The notes under the pieces were generated by a model. It searched no databases, was not told the origin of the DNA, and worked only from the letters and a program-made list of their open reading frames with translations. Below are positions 23,392-31,128 of a stretch of DNA of 64,000 nt, piece after piece; the first letter of the stretch is position 1; every line of letters starts with the position of its first letter. Source of the stretch: JAKACA01 sp049510975. Its GTDB lineage: Bacteria > Actinomycetota > Acidimicrobiia > Acidimicrobiales > Bog-793. Both the position numbers and the translations under genes were made by a program. The DNA is taken from NCBI GenBank assembly GCA_049510975.1, contig JBEKYM010000007.1, forward strand, positions 186,001-250,000. Reading direction: 5' to 3'.

Positions 23392-24705
23392 TCACCCGAC
23401 GGAGACCTTGACGTCCAGGAGCTCCTCGGCCTCCCGCAAGGCCGCCTCGACGCCGGCGCCGTTCTCGCCGGCGGCAAAGACGAAGCCGAGGTAGCGATCG
23501 CCTTCGGGCAGGGCACGAACCGGTCGGCCGAGGGGAATCGTGATCTCCACGCCTGTGATGAGCGGCAGGGAGCGGACAAGGTCAATGCCGCCGACCGAGG
23601 CGAGCGTTCCGCTCGACGAGATCGGGATCATGAGGACCCCGCATGCCGACTTGAGCGCCGGCGTCGGGTACGGCCGGCCCAGGGCGTTCAAGATGACGAG
23701 CTCTTCCAGGCTCGATCCGTCAGCGAGGACCATCGCCTTCGAGCAACGGCCGCCAATCGTGCGAGCCGCAACCTCGAGCACGGCCGCGACCTCGCCGGCG
23801 CCCGCGGCGGCGCCAGGGTCGTCACCGCCGCCGCCGCCACCGCCGCCACCGCCACCCGGCGAGCCGAAGCCGCCCGGGACCCTCAGCTCGGCATGGAACG
23901 GTCCGTCGGTGAGGCCGAGCGCCTCGACGGCCGACCGTGTCGCTCGCACAACCGCCTGGCGCAAGTGAGGGGGGAGGCGGGTGGGGGAGACGTAGAGGGT
24001 TTCTTCGAAGTAGGGACCGTCGAGCGGGTCGGGTTTGTCGAAGATCGTGATGATCTCGCTTTGCCCGCCCCGGAGGATGCCTTCCACGGCCACCTCTGGT
24101 CCCGCTACGAAACCCTCCACCAACAGCTCCGAACCGGCCGGCTCCCCCTCGCCCTCGAGGATGGCCCAGATGCGCAGGGCGGCTGAGCGTGCGTCGGCGG
24201 GCGAGTCGGCACGGATGACACCGCGGCTGCCCGACAGCCGGCATGGCTTGACGACGACGGCTGGGCCGAGGCGTCCGGCGGCATCGGCGACGTCATCGGC
24301 GACGCCGCCGGCGATGACCTCGTAGCTCGGCTGGGGGACGCCGGCGGCCGAGAACGCCGTCCGCATGGCGGCCTTGTCGCGGGTGAGGGCAACGGCCGCA
24401 GCAGGGTTGTGCGCGAGGCCGAGCTCGGCGGCGGCCAGCGCGGCGGCCAGGAGTCCCTGGTCGTCCACGCCGATGACGGCATCGAGACCAAGCCGAGGGT
24501 CTCGCCTCGCTTGTGCGACGATGCGCCGGGCCGCCTCGGGCGGATCATCCAGTGGCAGCTCCACAAAACGTTCCCCCATCTGCGCCGCCAAAGCCTGCGC
24601 CCGCTCCGAGCCGACAACGACTTCCACGCCGAGGCGCTCGGCGGCGCCGAGGTACTCGTCGGCGCGGTACGTGCCGGTCGGGAGGATGAGCAGGACTCGT
24701 GCCAC
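23392..24705 (-). CDS. ATP-grasp domain enzyme
   Basis: Protein of 437 residues from GTG 24705 (VARVLLILPTGTYRADEY); a GTG at 24738 is a longer option. The N-terminal domain carries strands VVGSERAQAL and VIGVDDQGLLAAAL; the ATP-grasp core contains VVVKPCRLSGSRGV (nucleotide-binding lysine), LLVEGFVAGPEVAVEG and IGGRCSKA. Such enzymes ligate a carboxylate to an amine or thiol using ATP, for example a peptide-bond-like step. A glycine run (bases 23821-23857) sits inside the domain between FHAEL and the IGGR segment, an unusual insert. It lies upstream of the CCAEP-tail radical SAM gene on the same strand, so a joint pathway is likely. The substrate is unknown; carbamoyl-phosphate or biotin carboxylase-type function is not indicated. 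Confidence 0.85.
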   Translation of the reverse strand: MARVLLILPTGTYRADEYLGAAERLGVEVVVGSERAQALAAQMGERFVELPLDDPPEAARRIVAQARRDPRLGLDAVIGVDDQGLLAAALAAAELGLAHNPAAAVALTRDKAAMRTAFSAAGVPQPSYEVIAGGVADDVADAAGRLGPAVVVKPCRLSGSRGVIRADSPADARSAALRIWAILEGEGEPAGSELLVEGFVAGPEVAVEGILRGGQSEIITIFDKPDPLDGPYFEETLYVSPTRLPPHLRQAVVRATRSAVEALGLTDGPFHAELRVPGGFGSPGGGGGGGGGGGDDPGAAAGAGEVAAVLEVAARTIGGRCSKAMVLADGSSLEELVILNALGRPYPTPALKSACGVLMIPISSSGTLASVGGIDLVRSLPLITGVEITIPLGRPVRALPEGDRYLGFVFAAGENGAGVEAALREAEELLDVKVSVG

Positions 24706-24794
24706 GGTGGTCCATGATGCCCGCTCGTCTGGCCGCACCGGGCTGGCCGGCTACAGCACACCCGGGGCTGGCCCGATCCCACCGCCACGAGGTC

Positions 24795-24800
24795 TAGCCT
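24795..24800 (+). promoter_or_regulatory. Putative -10 hexamer for nfuA
   Basis: TAGCCT, 6 bases before the ATG at 24807, with no Shine-Dalgarno. Confidence 0.45.
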
Positions 24801-24806
24801 CTGGGT

Positions 24807-25457
24807 ATGGCTGAGCAGGGCGTGCTGAGAGTGACCGACGAGGCGCGGGCGGTCGTGTTGGACATCCGCTCCGGCGAGGACAACGCCGGCGCCCTGGCGC
24901 TCTGGCTGGAGGTGAGCGGTTCGGAGGGGAGCTCGTTCACCTACGACATGTGGTTCCAGCAGGCCTCCGACGCCGGCCCGAGCGACGCCATCTGGGAGTC
25001 CGAGGGACTCTCGGTCGTGGTGGCGGCCAGCAGCATCGACCAGGTTCGCGGTGCCACCTTGGACGTGAGCAACGCCGGGGGCGAGCAGGGCCTCGTCATG
25101 ATCAACCCAAACGTGCCTCCCTCGCCGCGGGCAGCGGCGGCGGCCGCGGCGGGAACCGAGATCCCCGAGGCCGACTTGTCGTCGCCGACGGCGCAGAAGA
25201 TCCTCGAGATCCTCGAGCAGGACGTGAACCCGCAGATTGCCATGCACGGCGGCTGGGCCGACCTGGTGGCCTTCGAGAACGGCACGGCGTATGTCCGTAT
25301 GTCCGGCGGTTGCCAGGGTTGTGGGCTGGCCAAGGTGACGCTCAGCCAGGGGATCGCCGTCGCCATCCAGGACGCCGTACCCGAAGTGCTCGAGATCGTG
25401 GACGTCACCGACCACGCTTCCGGCTCGAACCCGTACTACGAGCCTGCCAAGAAGTAG
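24807..25457 (+). CDS. nfuA: NfuA-type Fe-S carrier protein
   Basis: Protein of 216 residues that holds and transfers [4Fe-4S] clusters to client enzymes. The N-terminal half resembles the degenerate A-type (IscA-like) domain, seen in LWLEVSGSEGSSFTYDMWF and VVVAASSIDQVRGATLD; the cysteines of true IscA proteins are not present. The C-terminal NifU-like domain begins about residue 130 and carries GGCQGCGLAKVTLSQGI, where C-x2-C binds the shared cluster. A short linker rich in alanine separates the two. The gene is divergent from the ATP-grasp/radical SAM cluster, whose enzymes need Fe-S clusters, though this may be chance. It is followed by aroC after a 54-base gap. Confidence 0.9.
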   Translation: MAEQGVLRVTDEARAVVLDIRSGEDNAGALALWLEVSGSEGSSFTYDMWFQQASDAGPSDAIWESEGLSVVVAASSIDQVRGATLDVSNAGGEQGLVMINPNVPPSPRAAAAAAAGTEIPEADLSSPTAQKILEILEQDVNPQIAMHGGWADLVAFENGTAYVRMSGGCQGCGLAKVTLSQGIAVAIQDAVPEVLEIVDVTDHASGSNPYYEPAKK

Positions 25458-25499
25458 CTCGGCGAGAAGTAGCTCGCCAGCTGGGTTCGCCCGTCGCAG

Positions 25500-25505
25500 T
25501 ACCGT
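25500..25505 (+). promoter_or_regulatory. Putative -10 hexamer for the aroCKBQ genes
   Basis: TACCGT, 6 bases before the aroC ATG. The intervening GGGGAG is also a possible ribosome-binding site, so both leaderless and normal starts are possible. Confidence 0.42.
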
Positions 25506-25511
25506 GGGGAG

Positions 25512-26744
25512 ATGTTGAGGTTCCTCACCGCCGGCGAGTCGCACGGCAAGGCGCTCGTCGTCGTGGTGGAAGGCCTCCCGGCCGGCCTTGCGTTCGACGC
25601 CGACCAGGTCGGTGACGAGCTCGCCCGGCGGCGGCTCGGGTATGGGCGGGGACCGCGGATGCGTTTTGAGCGCGATGAGATCACGCTCCTCGGCGGCATC
25701 CGCCACGGGCGGACGCTCGGGTCGCCCGTCGCCATCGAGATCGCCAACACCGAGTGGCCGAAGTGGTCCGAGGAGATGTCGCCGGCCGCCGGCCTGACGG
25801 CCAAGCCCTTGACCGCGCCGAGGCCGGGGCATGCTGATCTGGCGGGGATGCAGAAGTACGGTTTTGCCGACGCTCGTGACGTGCTCGAGCGGGCCTCGGC
25901 TCGCGAGACTGCTGCGCGCGTCGCCGCCGGCTCGCTCGCCAAAGCCCTGCTCGCCGAGATCGGCATCTCCGTGCTCAGCCACGTCGTGGCCCTCGGGCAA
26001 GCCCGCGTCGCCGGCGACCTCCACCCGTCGCCGGCCGACCTCGAGCGCATCGACGAGTCACCGGTCCGTTGCGCCGACCCCGACGCCGAAGCAGCGATGA
26101 TCGCCGAGGTGAAGGCGGCCGCCAAGATCGGCGACTCCCTCGGCGGCACGGTTGAAGTACTCGCCTACGGCGTGCCGGTCGGTCTCGGCAGCCACGTGCA
26201 CTGGGACCGCAAGCTCGACGGGCTGCTCGCCCAAGCCGTCATGAGCATCCAAGCGGTGAAGGCCGTCGAGATCGGCGAAGGCATCGAGATCTCGCGCCTG
26301 CGGGGCTCGGAGGCTCACGACGCCATCTTCTGGGATGCCGACGCGGGCGACTACGTGCGGCGCACGGCACGAGCCGGGGGCATCGAAGGCGGCATCTCGA
26401 CGGGCTCGCTCGTCTGGCTCCGAGCCGCCATGAAACCCCTCGCCACCCTCAACCGACCCGTCCTTGCCACCGTCGACGTCGCCACGAAGGAGGCGACCGT
26501 CTCGTTCAAGGAGCGGACCGACGTGACGGCCGTGCCCGCCATGGGGGTTGTGGCCGAGACGATGGTCGCACTCGTGCTCGCCTCCGAAGCGCTTCGCAAG
26601 TTCGGCGGCGACTCGGTGGCCGAGCTCGTCCGCAACGCCGAGGCGTCCGCCAAGGCCGTGCACGAGACGCCGTCGGCCGCCGCCGGCGCTGACCGCGACG
26701 AGGAAGCCCTGCCCTCCACTGGCCTCGCCGGTGGCGATGGCTGA
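25512..26744 (+). CDS. aroC: Chorismate synthase
   Basis: FMN-dependent enzyme of 410 residues that removes phosphate from EPSP to give chorismate, last step of the shikimate route. The start MLRFLTAGESHGKALVVVVEG is nearly invariant in the family. Other signatures are the RRRLGYGRGPRM motif, FADARDVLERASARETAAR, the active site around KPLTAPRPGHADL, and GGIEGGISTGS. The last about 25 residues (after VRNAEAS) are alanine and acidic rich and likely not conserved. Its end overlaps aroK by 8 bases. It heads the aroC-aroK-aroB-aroQ run, in the order typical for actinobacteria. Confidence 0.97.
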   Translation: MLRFLTAGESHGKALVVVVEGLPAGLAFDADQVGDELARRRLGYGRGPRMRFERDEITLLGGIRHGRTLGSPVAIEIANTEWPKWSEEMSPAAGLTAKPLTAPRPGHADLAGMQKYGFADARDVLERASARETAARVAAGSLAKALLAEIGISVLSHVVALGQARVAGDLHPSPADLERIDESPVRCADPDAEAAMIAEVKAAAKIGDSLGGTVEVLAYGVPVGLGSHVHWDRKLDGLLAQAVMSIQAVKAVEIGEGIEISRLRGSEAHDAIFWDADAGDYVRRTARAGGIEGGISTGSLVWLRAAMKPLATLNRPVLATVDVATKEATVSFKERTDVTAVPAMGVVAETMVALVLASEALRKFGGDSVAELVRNAEASAKAVHETPSAAAGADRDEEALPSTGLAGGDG

Positions 26745-27402
26745 TCACGTCCTGCTCGTCGGCATGATGGGTTCAGGAAAGACGACGACCGGCCGGCTGC
26801 TCGCCCGCCGGCTGCGTCGCGTGTTTCACGACAGCGACGAGGAGATCCTCGCCCGTACGGGCATGACGGTGCCGGCCATCTTCTCCACCCGCGGCGAAGC
26901 GGCCTTCCGAGCCGAGGAGCGGGCGGCCCTCGCCTGCGCTGTCACCTCGGGGCCGCCGAGCGTGATCGCAGTCGCCGGCGGCGCCGTGCTCGAGCCCGAC
27001 TCTCGCCGGCGCATCGCCCGTGCCGGCGTCGTCATCTGGTTGAGGGCGGCGCCGCACGTGCTGGCGACGCGGGTGGGATCGGGCCGCGGCCGGCCGTTGC
27101 TCGAGCGCGACCCGCCGGCGACCCTCCGCCTGCTCGAGGCGCAGCGCCGCCGCGTCTATGGGCAGCTGGCTGACGGCGTGCTCGACGTCGGTTGGCTCTC
27201 GCCCCTCGAAGTCGCCGAGCGCGCCGAGCACATCGCCCGTGCCTGGCTCGACGCCGGCAGCCGTGGCGCCGGCGGCGGTGGCGGTGGCGGCCACGCCGGC
27301 ATCCACGCCGGCACCGACGCCGGTAGAGACACCGATGCCGGCAGCAACCACAGCCGCAACCCCGCGCTCACGGACCGTGCAGCGAGGCCGGCGTGGGCGT
27401 GA
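26737..27402 (+). CDS. aroK: Shikimate kinase with a low-complexity C-terminal tail
   Basis: P-loop kinase that phosphorylates shikimate. It starts at the ATG at 26737, 8 bases inside aroC. The Walker A motif is VLLVGMMGSGKTTTGR; the shikimate site shows HDSDEEILARTG and RGEAAFR, the GGAVLEP loop, and RGRPLLE as the lid. The family is about 170 residues; this one has 221. After about residue 175 the tail is glycine-, alanine- and aspartate-rich (AGGGGGGGHAGIHAGTDAG), probably not part of the fold. The overlap with aroB at the 3' end (GTG 27393 or 27399) indicates coupling. See the finding on in-frame expansions. Confidence 0.94.
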   Translation: MADHVLLVGMMGSGKTTTGRLLARRLRRVFHDSDEEILARTGMTVPAIFSTRGEAAFRAEERAALACAVTSGPPSVIAVAGGAVLEPDSRRRIARAGVVIWLRAAPHVLATRVGSGRGRPLLERDPPATLRLLEAQRRRVYGQLADGVLDVGWLSPLEVAERAEHIARAWLDAGSRGAGGGGGGGHAGIHAGTDAGRDTDAGSNHSRNPALTDRAARPAWA

Positions 27403-28484
27403 CGGCGGGTCCTTCCGGTCACGTCGTCGGCGTCCGCGTGGAGCTCGGGCCGCGGGCTTACGACGTGCTCGTGGGGCCCGGCGCCCGTTGCGAGCTCGCC
27501 AATCTCGTCCCGCCTTCGGCGCGCCGTGCAGTCATCGTCACTCAGGCCGGCATCGGCGTGGCCAGCGGTCTCGAGACCGGCGTGCCGACGACGACCGTCG
27601 AGATCCCCGCCTCGGAGCGGGCGAAGTCGCTGGCGACCGTCGAGACGCTGTGCCGGCAGTTTGCGGCAGCCGGTCTGACACGTCAGGACGTCGTCGTCGC
27701 CGTCGGGGGCGGAGTCGTGACCGACCTGGCGGGCTACGCGGCGTCGTCCTGGCACCGCGGGACTGGTGTCATCCATGTCGCCACGACCCTGCTCGGCCAG
27801 ATCGACGCTGCCATCGGGGGAAAGACCGGCGTCAACCTGCCCGAAGGAAAGAACCTCGTCGGATCGTTCTGGCAGCCGCTCGGCGTGATCTGCGACACCG
27901 ACGTCCTCGCATCCCTGCCCCCCGCAGAGTGGCGCTCGGGGCGGGGCGAGCTGGCGAAGTACGCCTTCTTGGGCGTGGACGATCTCGAGGCCCTCGATGT
28001 GCCCGCGCAGGTGGCGCGCTGCGTCGCGTGCAAGGCGCGCATCGTCGCCGCCGACGAGACCGAGAACGGCCTCCGCATGATCCTCAACTACGGCCACACC
28101 CTTGCTCACGCCCTCGAAGCAGCAGGCCTCGCCGGTGAGTCGGGCGACATCGAGGACTCGCCGGCGGGTGGTGGCGAGCCTCCGGTGCTGCTGCGCCACG
28201 GCGAAGCGGTGGCGGTCGGCCTCGTGTTCGCCGCTCGTCTCGCCCGCGCCCTCGGGCGCATCGACGACGCCCGCGTCGAGCGGCACGAGCGGCTCGTGGC
28301 CGCTTACGAGCTGCCCGACCGGCTCCCCGCCGGCGCTGTCCCGGATCGCCTCGTCGAGCTCATGGCTCGCGACAAGAAAGCCCACGGCGACCTCACGTTC
28401 GTGCTCGACGGCCCCCGCGGGGTCGAGCCGGTGCGAGGAGTGCCCGTCGACGTCGTCACGGCCGTCTTGGAAGGACTCAGATGA
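27393..28484 (+). CDS. aroB: 3-dehydroquinate synthase
   Basis: NAD- and zinc-dependent enzyme of 363 residues converting DAHP to 3-dehydroquinate. GTG 27393 overlaps the aroK end by 10 bases; GTG 27399 is also possible and forms GTGA. Visible motifs are VVVAVGGGVVTDLAGYAASS with the GGGVVTDL NAD-binding block, RGTGVIHVATTLLGQIDAAIG (the TTLL-Q-DA segment), GKTGVNLPEGKNLVG, ELAKYAF, and the zinc ligands in NYGHTLAHALE and RHGEAVAVGL. A short insert after AHALEAAGLAG (ESGDIEDSPAGG) is unusual. It lies between aroK and aroQ as in other actinobacteria, and its stop overlaps the aroQ start (ATGA). Confidence 0.96.
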   Translation: MGVTAGPSGHVVGVRVELGPRAYDVLVGPGARCELANLVPPSARRAVIVTQAGIGVASGLETGVPTTTVEIPASERAKSLATVETLCRQFAAAGLTRQDVVVAVGGGVVTDLAGYAASSWHRGTGVIHVATTLLGQIDAAIGGKTGVNLPEGKNLVGSFWQPLGVICDTDVLASLPPAEWRSGRGELAKYAFLGVDDLEALDVPAQVARCVACKARIVAADETENGLRMILNYGHTLAHALEAAGLAGESGDIEDSPAGGGEPPVLLRHGEAVAVGLVFAARLARALGRIDDARVERHERLVAAYELPDRLPAGAVPDRLVELMARDKKAHGDLTFVLDGPRGVEPVRGVPVDVVTAVLEGLR

Positions 28485-28927
28485 GCGAGCGCCCGTTGCT
28501 GTTGTTGCTGTCGGGTCCGAACCTGCAGCTGTTCGGCCAACGCCAGCCGGAGATCTACGGCAGCGAAACCCTCCCCGAGCGCGTCGCCCGCGCCACCTCC
28601 ACCGCCGACCGGCTCGGCTTCGACCTCGAGCACGTGCAGAGCGACTCCGAGTCCGGGCTCGTGGCGGCGGTGCTCGGCGCCCGCGGCCGGGCGGCAGGCA
28701 TCATCGCCAACGCCGGGGCACTCTCGCACTACGGCTGGTCGTTGCACGACGCGCTTGCGTGCTTCGAGGGCGTCATCGTCGAGCTGCACGTGTCCAACCC
28801 GGGCGCCCGCGAGTCGTGGCGGCGGCGCTCGGTCATCGCTCCGGTGGCAAGTGGCGTGGTGGCCGGCTTCGGCGGTGCCGGGTACGAGATCGCCGTCGAA
28901 GCGGCCGCCCGTCTGCTTGCCGAGTGA
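28481..28927 (+). CDS. aroQ: 3-dehydroquinate dehydratase, type II
   Basis: Type II dehydroquinase of 148 residues; a small dodecameric enzyme that dehydrates 3-dehydroquinate. The starting LLSGPNLQLFGQRQPEIYG matches the family's GPNLN-LG-R-P-YG motif, followed by the active-site tyrosine in IYGS. The remaining signatures are NAGALSHYGWSLHDAL and ELHVSNPGARESWR. It uses ATG at 28481, overlapping the aroB stop. Together with aroC, aroK and aroB this completes four of the shikimate pathway genes; aroA, aroE and the DAHP synthase are not here. A leaderless promoter for pepQ follows in the 23-base gap. Confidence 0.95.
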   Translation: MSERPLLLLLSGPNLQLFGQRQPEIYGSETLPERVARATSTADRLGFDLEHVQSDSESGLVAAVLGARGRAAGIIANAGALSHYGWSLHDALACFEGVIVELHVSNPGARESWRRRSVIAPVASGVVAGFGGAGYEIAVEAAARLLAE

Positions 28928-28937
28928 CCACGCCCTC

Positions 28938-28943
28938 TAGAGT
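28938..28943 (+). promoter_or_regulatory. Putative -10 hexamer for pepQ
   Basis: TAGAGT, 7 bases before the ATG at 28951, without a Shine-Dalgarno. Confidence 0.45.
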
Positions 28944-28950
28944 TCCCGCC

Positions 28951-30081
28951 ATGCCCAATGGCCGCGATCGCTCTTCCTTGCCGCCCATGGATCAGCGGCG
29001 GCGTCTCGAGCTCGTGCGCGAACGGATCGCGGATGCCGCCTGCGAGGCCCTGCTCGTGACGAACCTCGTCAACGTGCGCTACTTGACGGGCTTCTCCGGG
29101 TCGGCCGGCATGCTGCTCGTCACGCCCGACACGGCCCTGTTCGTGTCGGACGGGCGCTACCGGGACCAGGCGGCGGCCGAGCTCGGGGCAGCGGGCATCG
29201 ACACCACGGTCGAGATCGGGCGGGCGGCCGAACAGCTCACGGCGATCGACCGGGCGACCAAGGGCCTCCGGCGTCTCGGCCTCGAGGCCGACGACATCAC
29301 CTGGGCGGGCCAGCAGCGCCTGGCGTCGTCCCTCGGATGCGTCGCTGCCGGCGGCACCCTGGTGGCGACGCGCGGGGTCGTCGAGGAGCTCCGCATCGTG
29401 AAGGACGCCGGCGAGCTGGCGCGCATCGAGCTGGCGGCCGACATCGCCGACATCGGCCTCGCGCAGGTCAAAGAGCGCCTCAAAGAGGGGCTCACCGAGC
29501 TGCAGTTCGCCCTCGAGCTCGATTTCGAGATGCGCCGGCGGGGCGCCGACGGCGTCTCGTTCGAGACGATCGTGGCGAGCGGGCCGAACGGTGCGCTGCC
29601 GCATCACCAGCCGTCGGACCGGCGCATCGCCCCGGGCGAGCTCGTCGTCATCGACTTCGGCGCCGAGGTCGACGGCTACCGCTCGGACATGACGCGGACG
29701 CTGTGCGTTGGCGGCGTGGCGGCCCCGGAGCTCCTCGACGTGCTCGATGCCGTGCTCGTGGCCCAGCGCGCCGGCGTGCGGGCGATCCGCCCCGGCGTGC
29801 AGACGTCGGTCATCGACGACGCCTGCCGCGACTCGCTCCATCACGCCGGCTACGGCGACTTGTTCGTCCACGGCACGGGTCACGGCGTAGGTCTCGAGAT
29901 CCACGAGGCCCCGGCGGTCGCCCCCGGGTCCACTGATATCCTGGCGGAAGGAGCGGTCGTGACGGTCGAGCCGGGCGCCTACATCTCAGGCGTCGGAGGC
30001 GTCCGCATCGAGGACACTCTCGTCGTCACGGCGACCGGCGCCCGCGCGCTCACCAAGTCGACCAAGGACACGATTCTCTGA
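28951..30081 (+). CDS. pepQ: Xaa-Pro dipeptidase/aminopeptidase P family (M24B)
   Basis: Metallopeptidase of 376 residues that releases residues before proline. The N-terminal creatinase-like domain (VRYLTGFSGSAGMLLVT) precedes the pita-bread catalytic domain. The dinuclear metal ligands are visible in order: VVIDFGAEVDGYRSDMTRT (two Asp), FVHGTGHGVGLEIHE (His), VVTVEPGAYI (Glu) and GGVRIEDT (Glu). The start is the ATG at 28951, giving a Ser/Arg-rich leader of about 10 residues. The gene sits between aroQ and efp, the same order as in mycobacteria, where pepQ is the neighbour of efp. The TGATG overlap with efp indicates cotranscription. Confidence 0.93.
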   Translation: MPNGRDRSSLPPMDQRRRLELVRERIADAACEALLVTNLVNVRYLTGFSGSAGMLLVTPDTALFVSDGRYRDQAAAELGAAGIDTTVEIGRAAEQLTAIDRATKGLRRLGLEADDITWAGQQRLASSLGCVAAGGTLVATRGVVEELRIVKDAGELARIELAADIADIGLAQVKERLKEGLTELQFALELDFEMRRRGADGVSFETIVASGPNGALPHHQPSDRRIAPGELVVIDFGAEVDGYRSDMTRTLCVGGVAAPELLDVLDAVLVAQRAGVRAIRPGVQTSVIDDACRDSLHHAGYGDLFVHGTGHGVGLEIHEAPAVAPGSTDILAEGAVVTVEPGAYISGVGGVRIEDTLVVTATGARALTKSTKDTIL

Positions 30082-30641
30082 TGGCCCTTTCCACCAACGA
30101 CCTTCGCAACGGCATGGCGCTCGACCTCTCCGACGGGCTGTTCACCGTCGTCGAGTTCCAGCACGTGAAGCCGGGCAAAGGCGGTGCGTTCGTCCGCACG
30201 AAGCTGCGCAACATGCGGACGAAGGCCGTGATCGAGAAGACGTTTCGTGCCGACGAGAAAGTCGAGCAGGCCGTCATCGACAAGCGGGAGATGCAGTACC
30301 TCTACCGCGACGGCGAGCAGTACGTGTTCATGGACAATTCGACCTACGACCAGATGCATGTCGAGGCCTCGTCGCTCGGCGACGCCGCCTCGTATCTGAA
30401 AGAAGGCGACTCCGCCGTCTTGCAGATGTACGACGGCGAGATCGTCGACGTCGACCTCCCGGCCGCCGTCGAGTTGACCGTCACCGAGACCGAGCCCGGC
30501 ATCCAGGGCGACCGCGTCTCGGGTGCCCGCAAGCCCGCCACCCTCGAGACCGGCCGCGTCCTCAACGTGCCCCTCTTCGTGAACACGGGTGACCGCATCA
30601 AAGTGGACACCCGGAGCGGTGAGTACATCACCCGCGCCTGA
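30081..30641 (+). CDS. efp: Elongation factor P
   Basis: Translation factor of 186 residues that relieves ribosome stalling at polyproline runs. Three barrels are recognisable: the N-terminal KOW-like domain with LRNGMALDLSDGLFTVVEFQHV, the middle OB domain around VFMDNSTYDQM, and the C-terminal domain with VNTGDRIKVDTRSGEYI. The tip loop VKPGKGGAFVRTKLRN carries the lysine modified in many bacteria. Its ATG shares a base with the pepQ stop (TGATG). nusB begins inside its 3' end. Length and composition are entirely standard. Confidence 0.97.
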   Translation: MALSTNDLRNGMALDLSDGLFTVVEFQHVKPGKGGAFVRTKLRNMRTKAVIEKTFRADEKVEQAVIDKREMQYLYRDGEQYVFMDNSTYDQMHVEASSLGDAASYLKEGDSAVLQMYDGEIVDVDLPAAVELTVTETEPGIQGDRVSGARKPATLETGRVLNVPLFVNTGDRIKVDTRSGEYITRA

Positions 30642-31128
30642 GCCCGGACGCTCCAGGTCCGGACGTTCCGGGCATCACTTCCTCGGGGGTACCGGCGAGC
30701 GGCGCCGCGCCCGGGAACGAGCCCTCGAGCTCACCTATGAGGCCGAGCAGAAGGAGATCTCGCCGGTCGAACTGCTCGCCGAGCTCCCACTGGCTCCGAC
30801 CGACTACGCCTTGCAGCTCATCACCGGGCTGACTGCACGCCTCGACGATGTCGACGAGCTCGTGTCCGGCCACTCGTCCGGCTGGGCGCTCGACCGCATG
30901 CCCGCCGTCGATCGCAGCATCCTTCGGATCGCCACCTACGAGCTCATCAGCGAGCTCGACGTCCCCGTCGCCGTCGTGATCGACGAAGCCGTAGAGCTCG
31001 CGAAGGAGTACTCGACGGAGGACTCGCCAAGGTTTGTGAACGGCGTGCTGGCGGCGATCGCCGACACGGTGCGGCCAAACGACACGGCCAAGCCGGCCGG
31101 CGGGCGGGCCGCTCGCTCGCCCCGATGA
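30619..31128 (+). CDS. nusB: Transcription antitermination protein NusB
   Basis: RNA-binding protein of 169 residues that joins NusE/S10 on boxA for rRNA antitermination. GTG 30619 is chosen; it lies 23 bases inside efp and follows GGAGCG. The helical NusB core is seen from RRARERALELTYEAEQKEIS, DYALQLITGL, RMPAVDRSILRIATYEL and DVPVAVVIDEAVELAKEYST, and ends with SPRFVNGVLAAIAD. The first 25 residues are Arg/Ser/Gly-rich and not family-like. The C-terminal tail is also low complexity. The overlap with the next gene (ATGA) couples them. Confidence 0.93.
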   Translation: MSTSPAPEPGRSRSGRSGHHFLGGTGERRRARERALELTYEAEQKEISPVELLAELPLAPTDYALQLITGLTARLDDVDELVSGHSSGWALDRMPAVDRSILRIATYELISELDVPVAVVIDEAVELAKEYSTEDSPRFVNGVLAAIADTVRPNDTAKPAGGRAARSPR

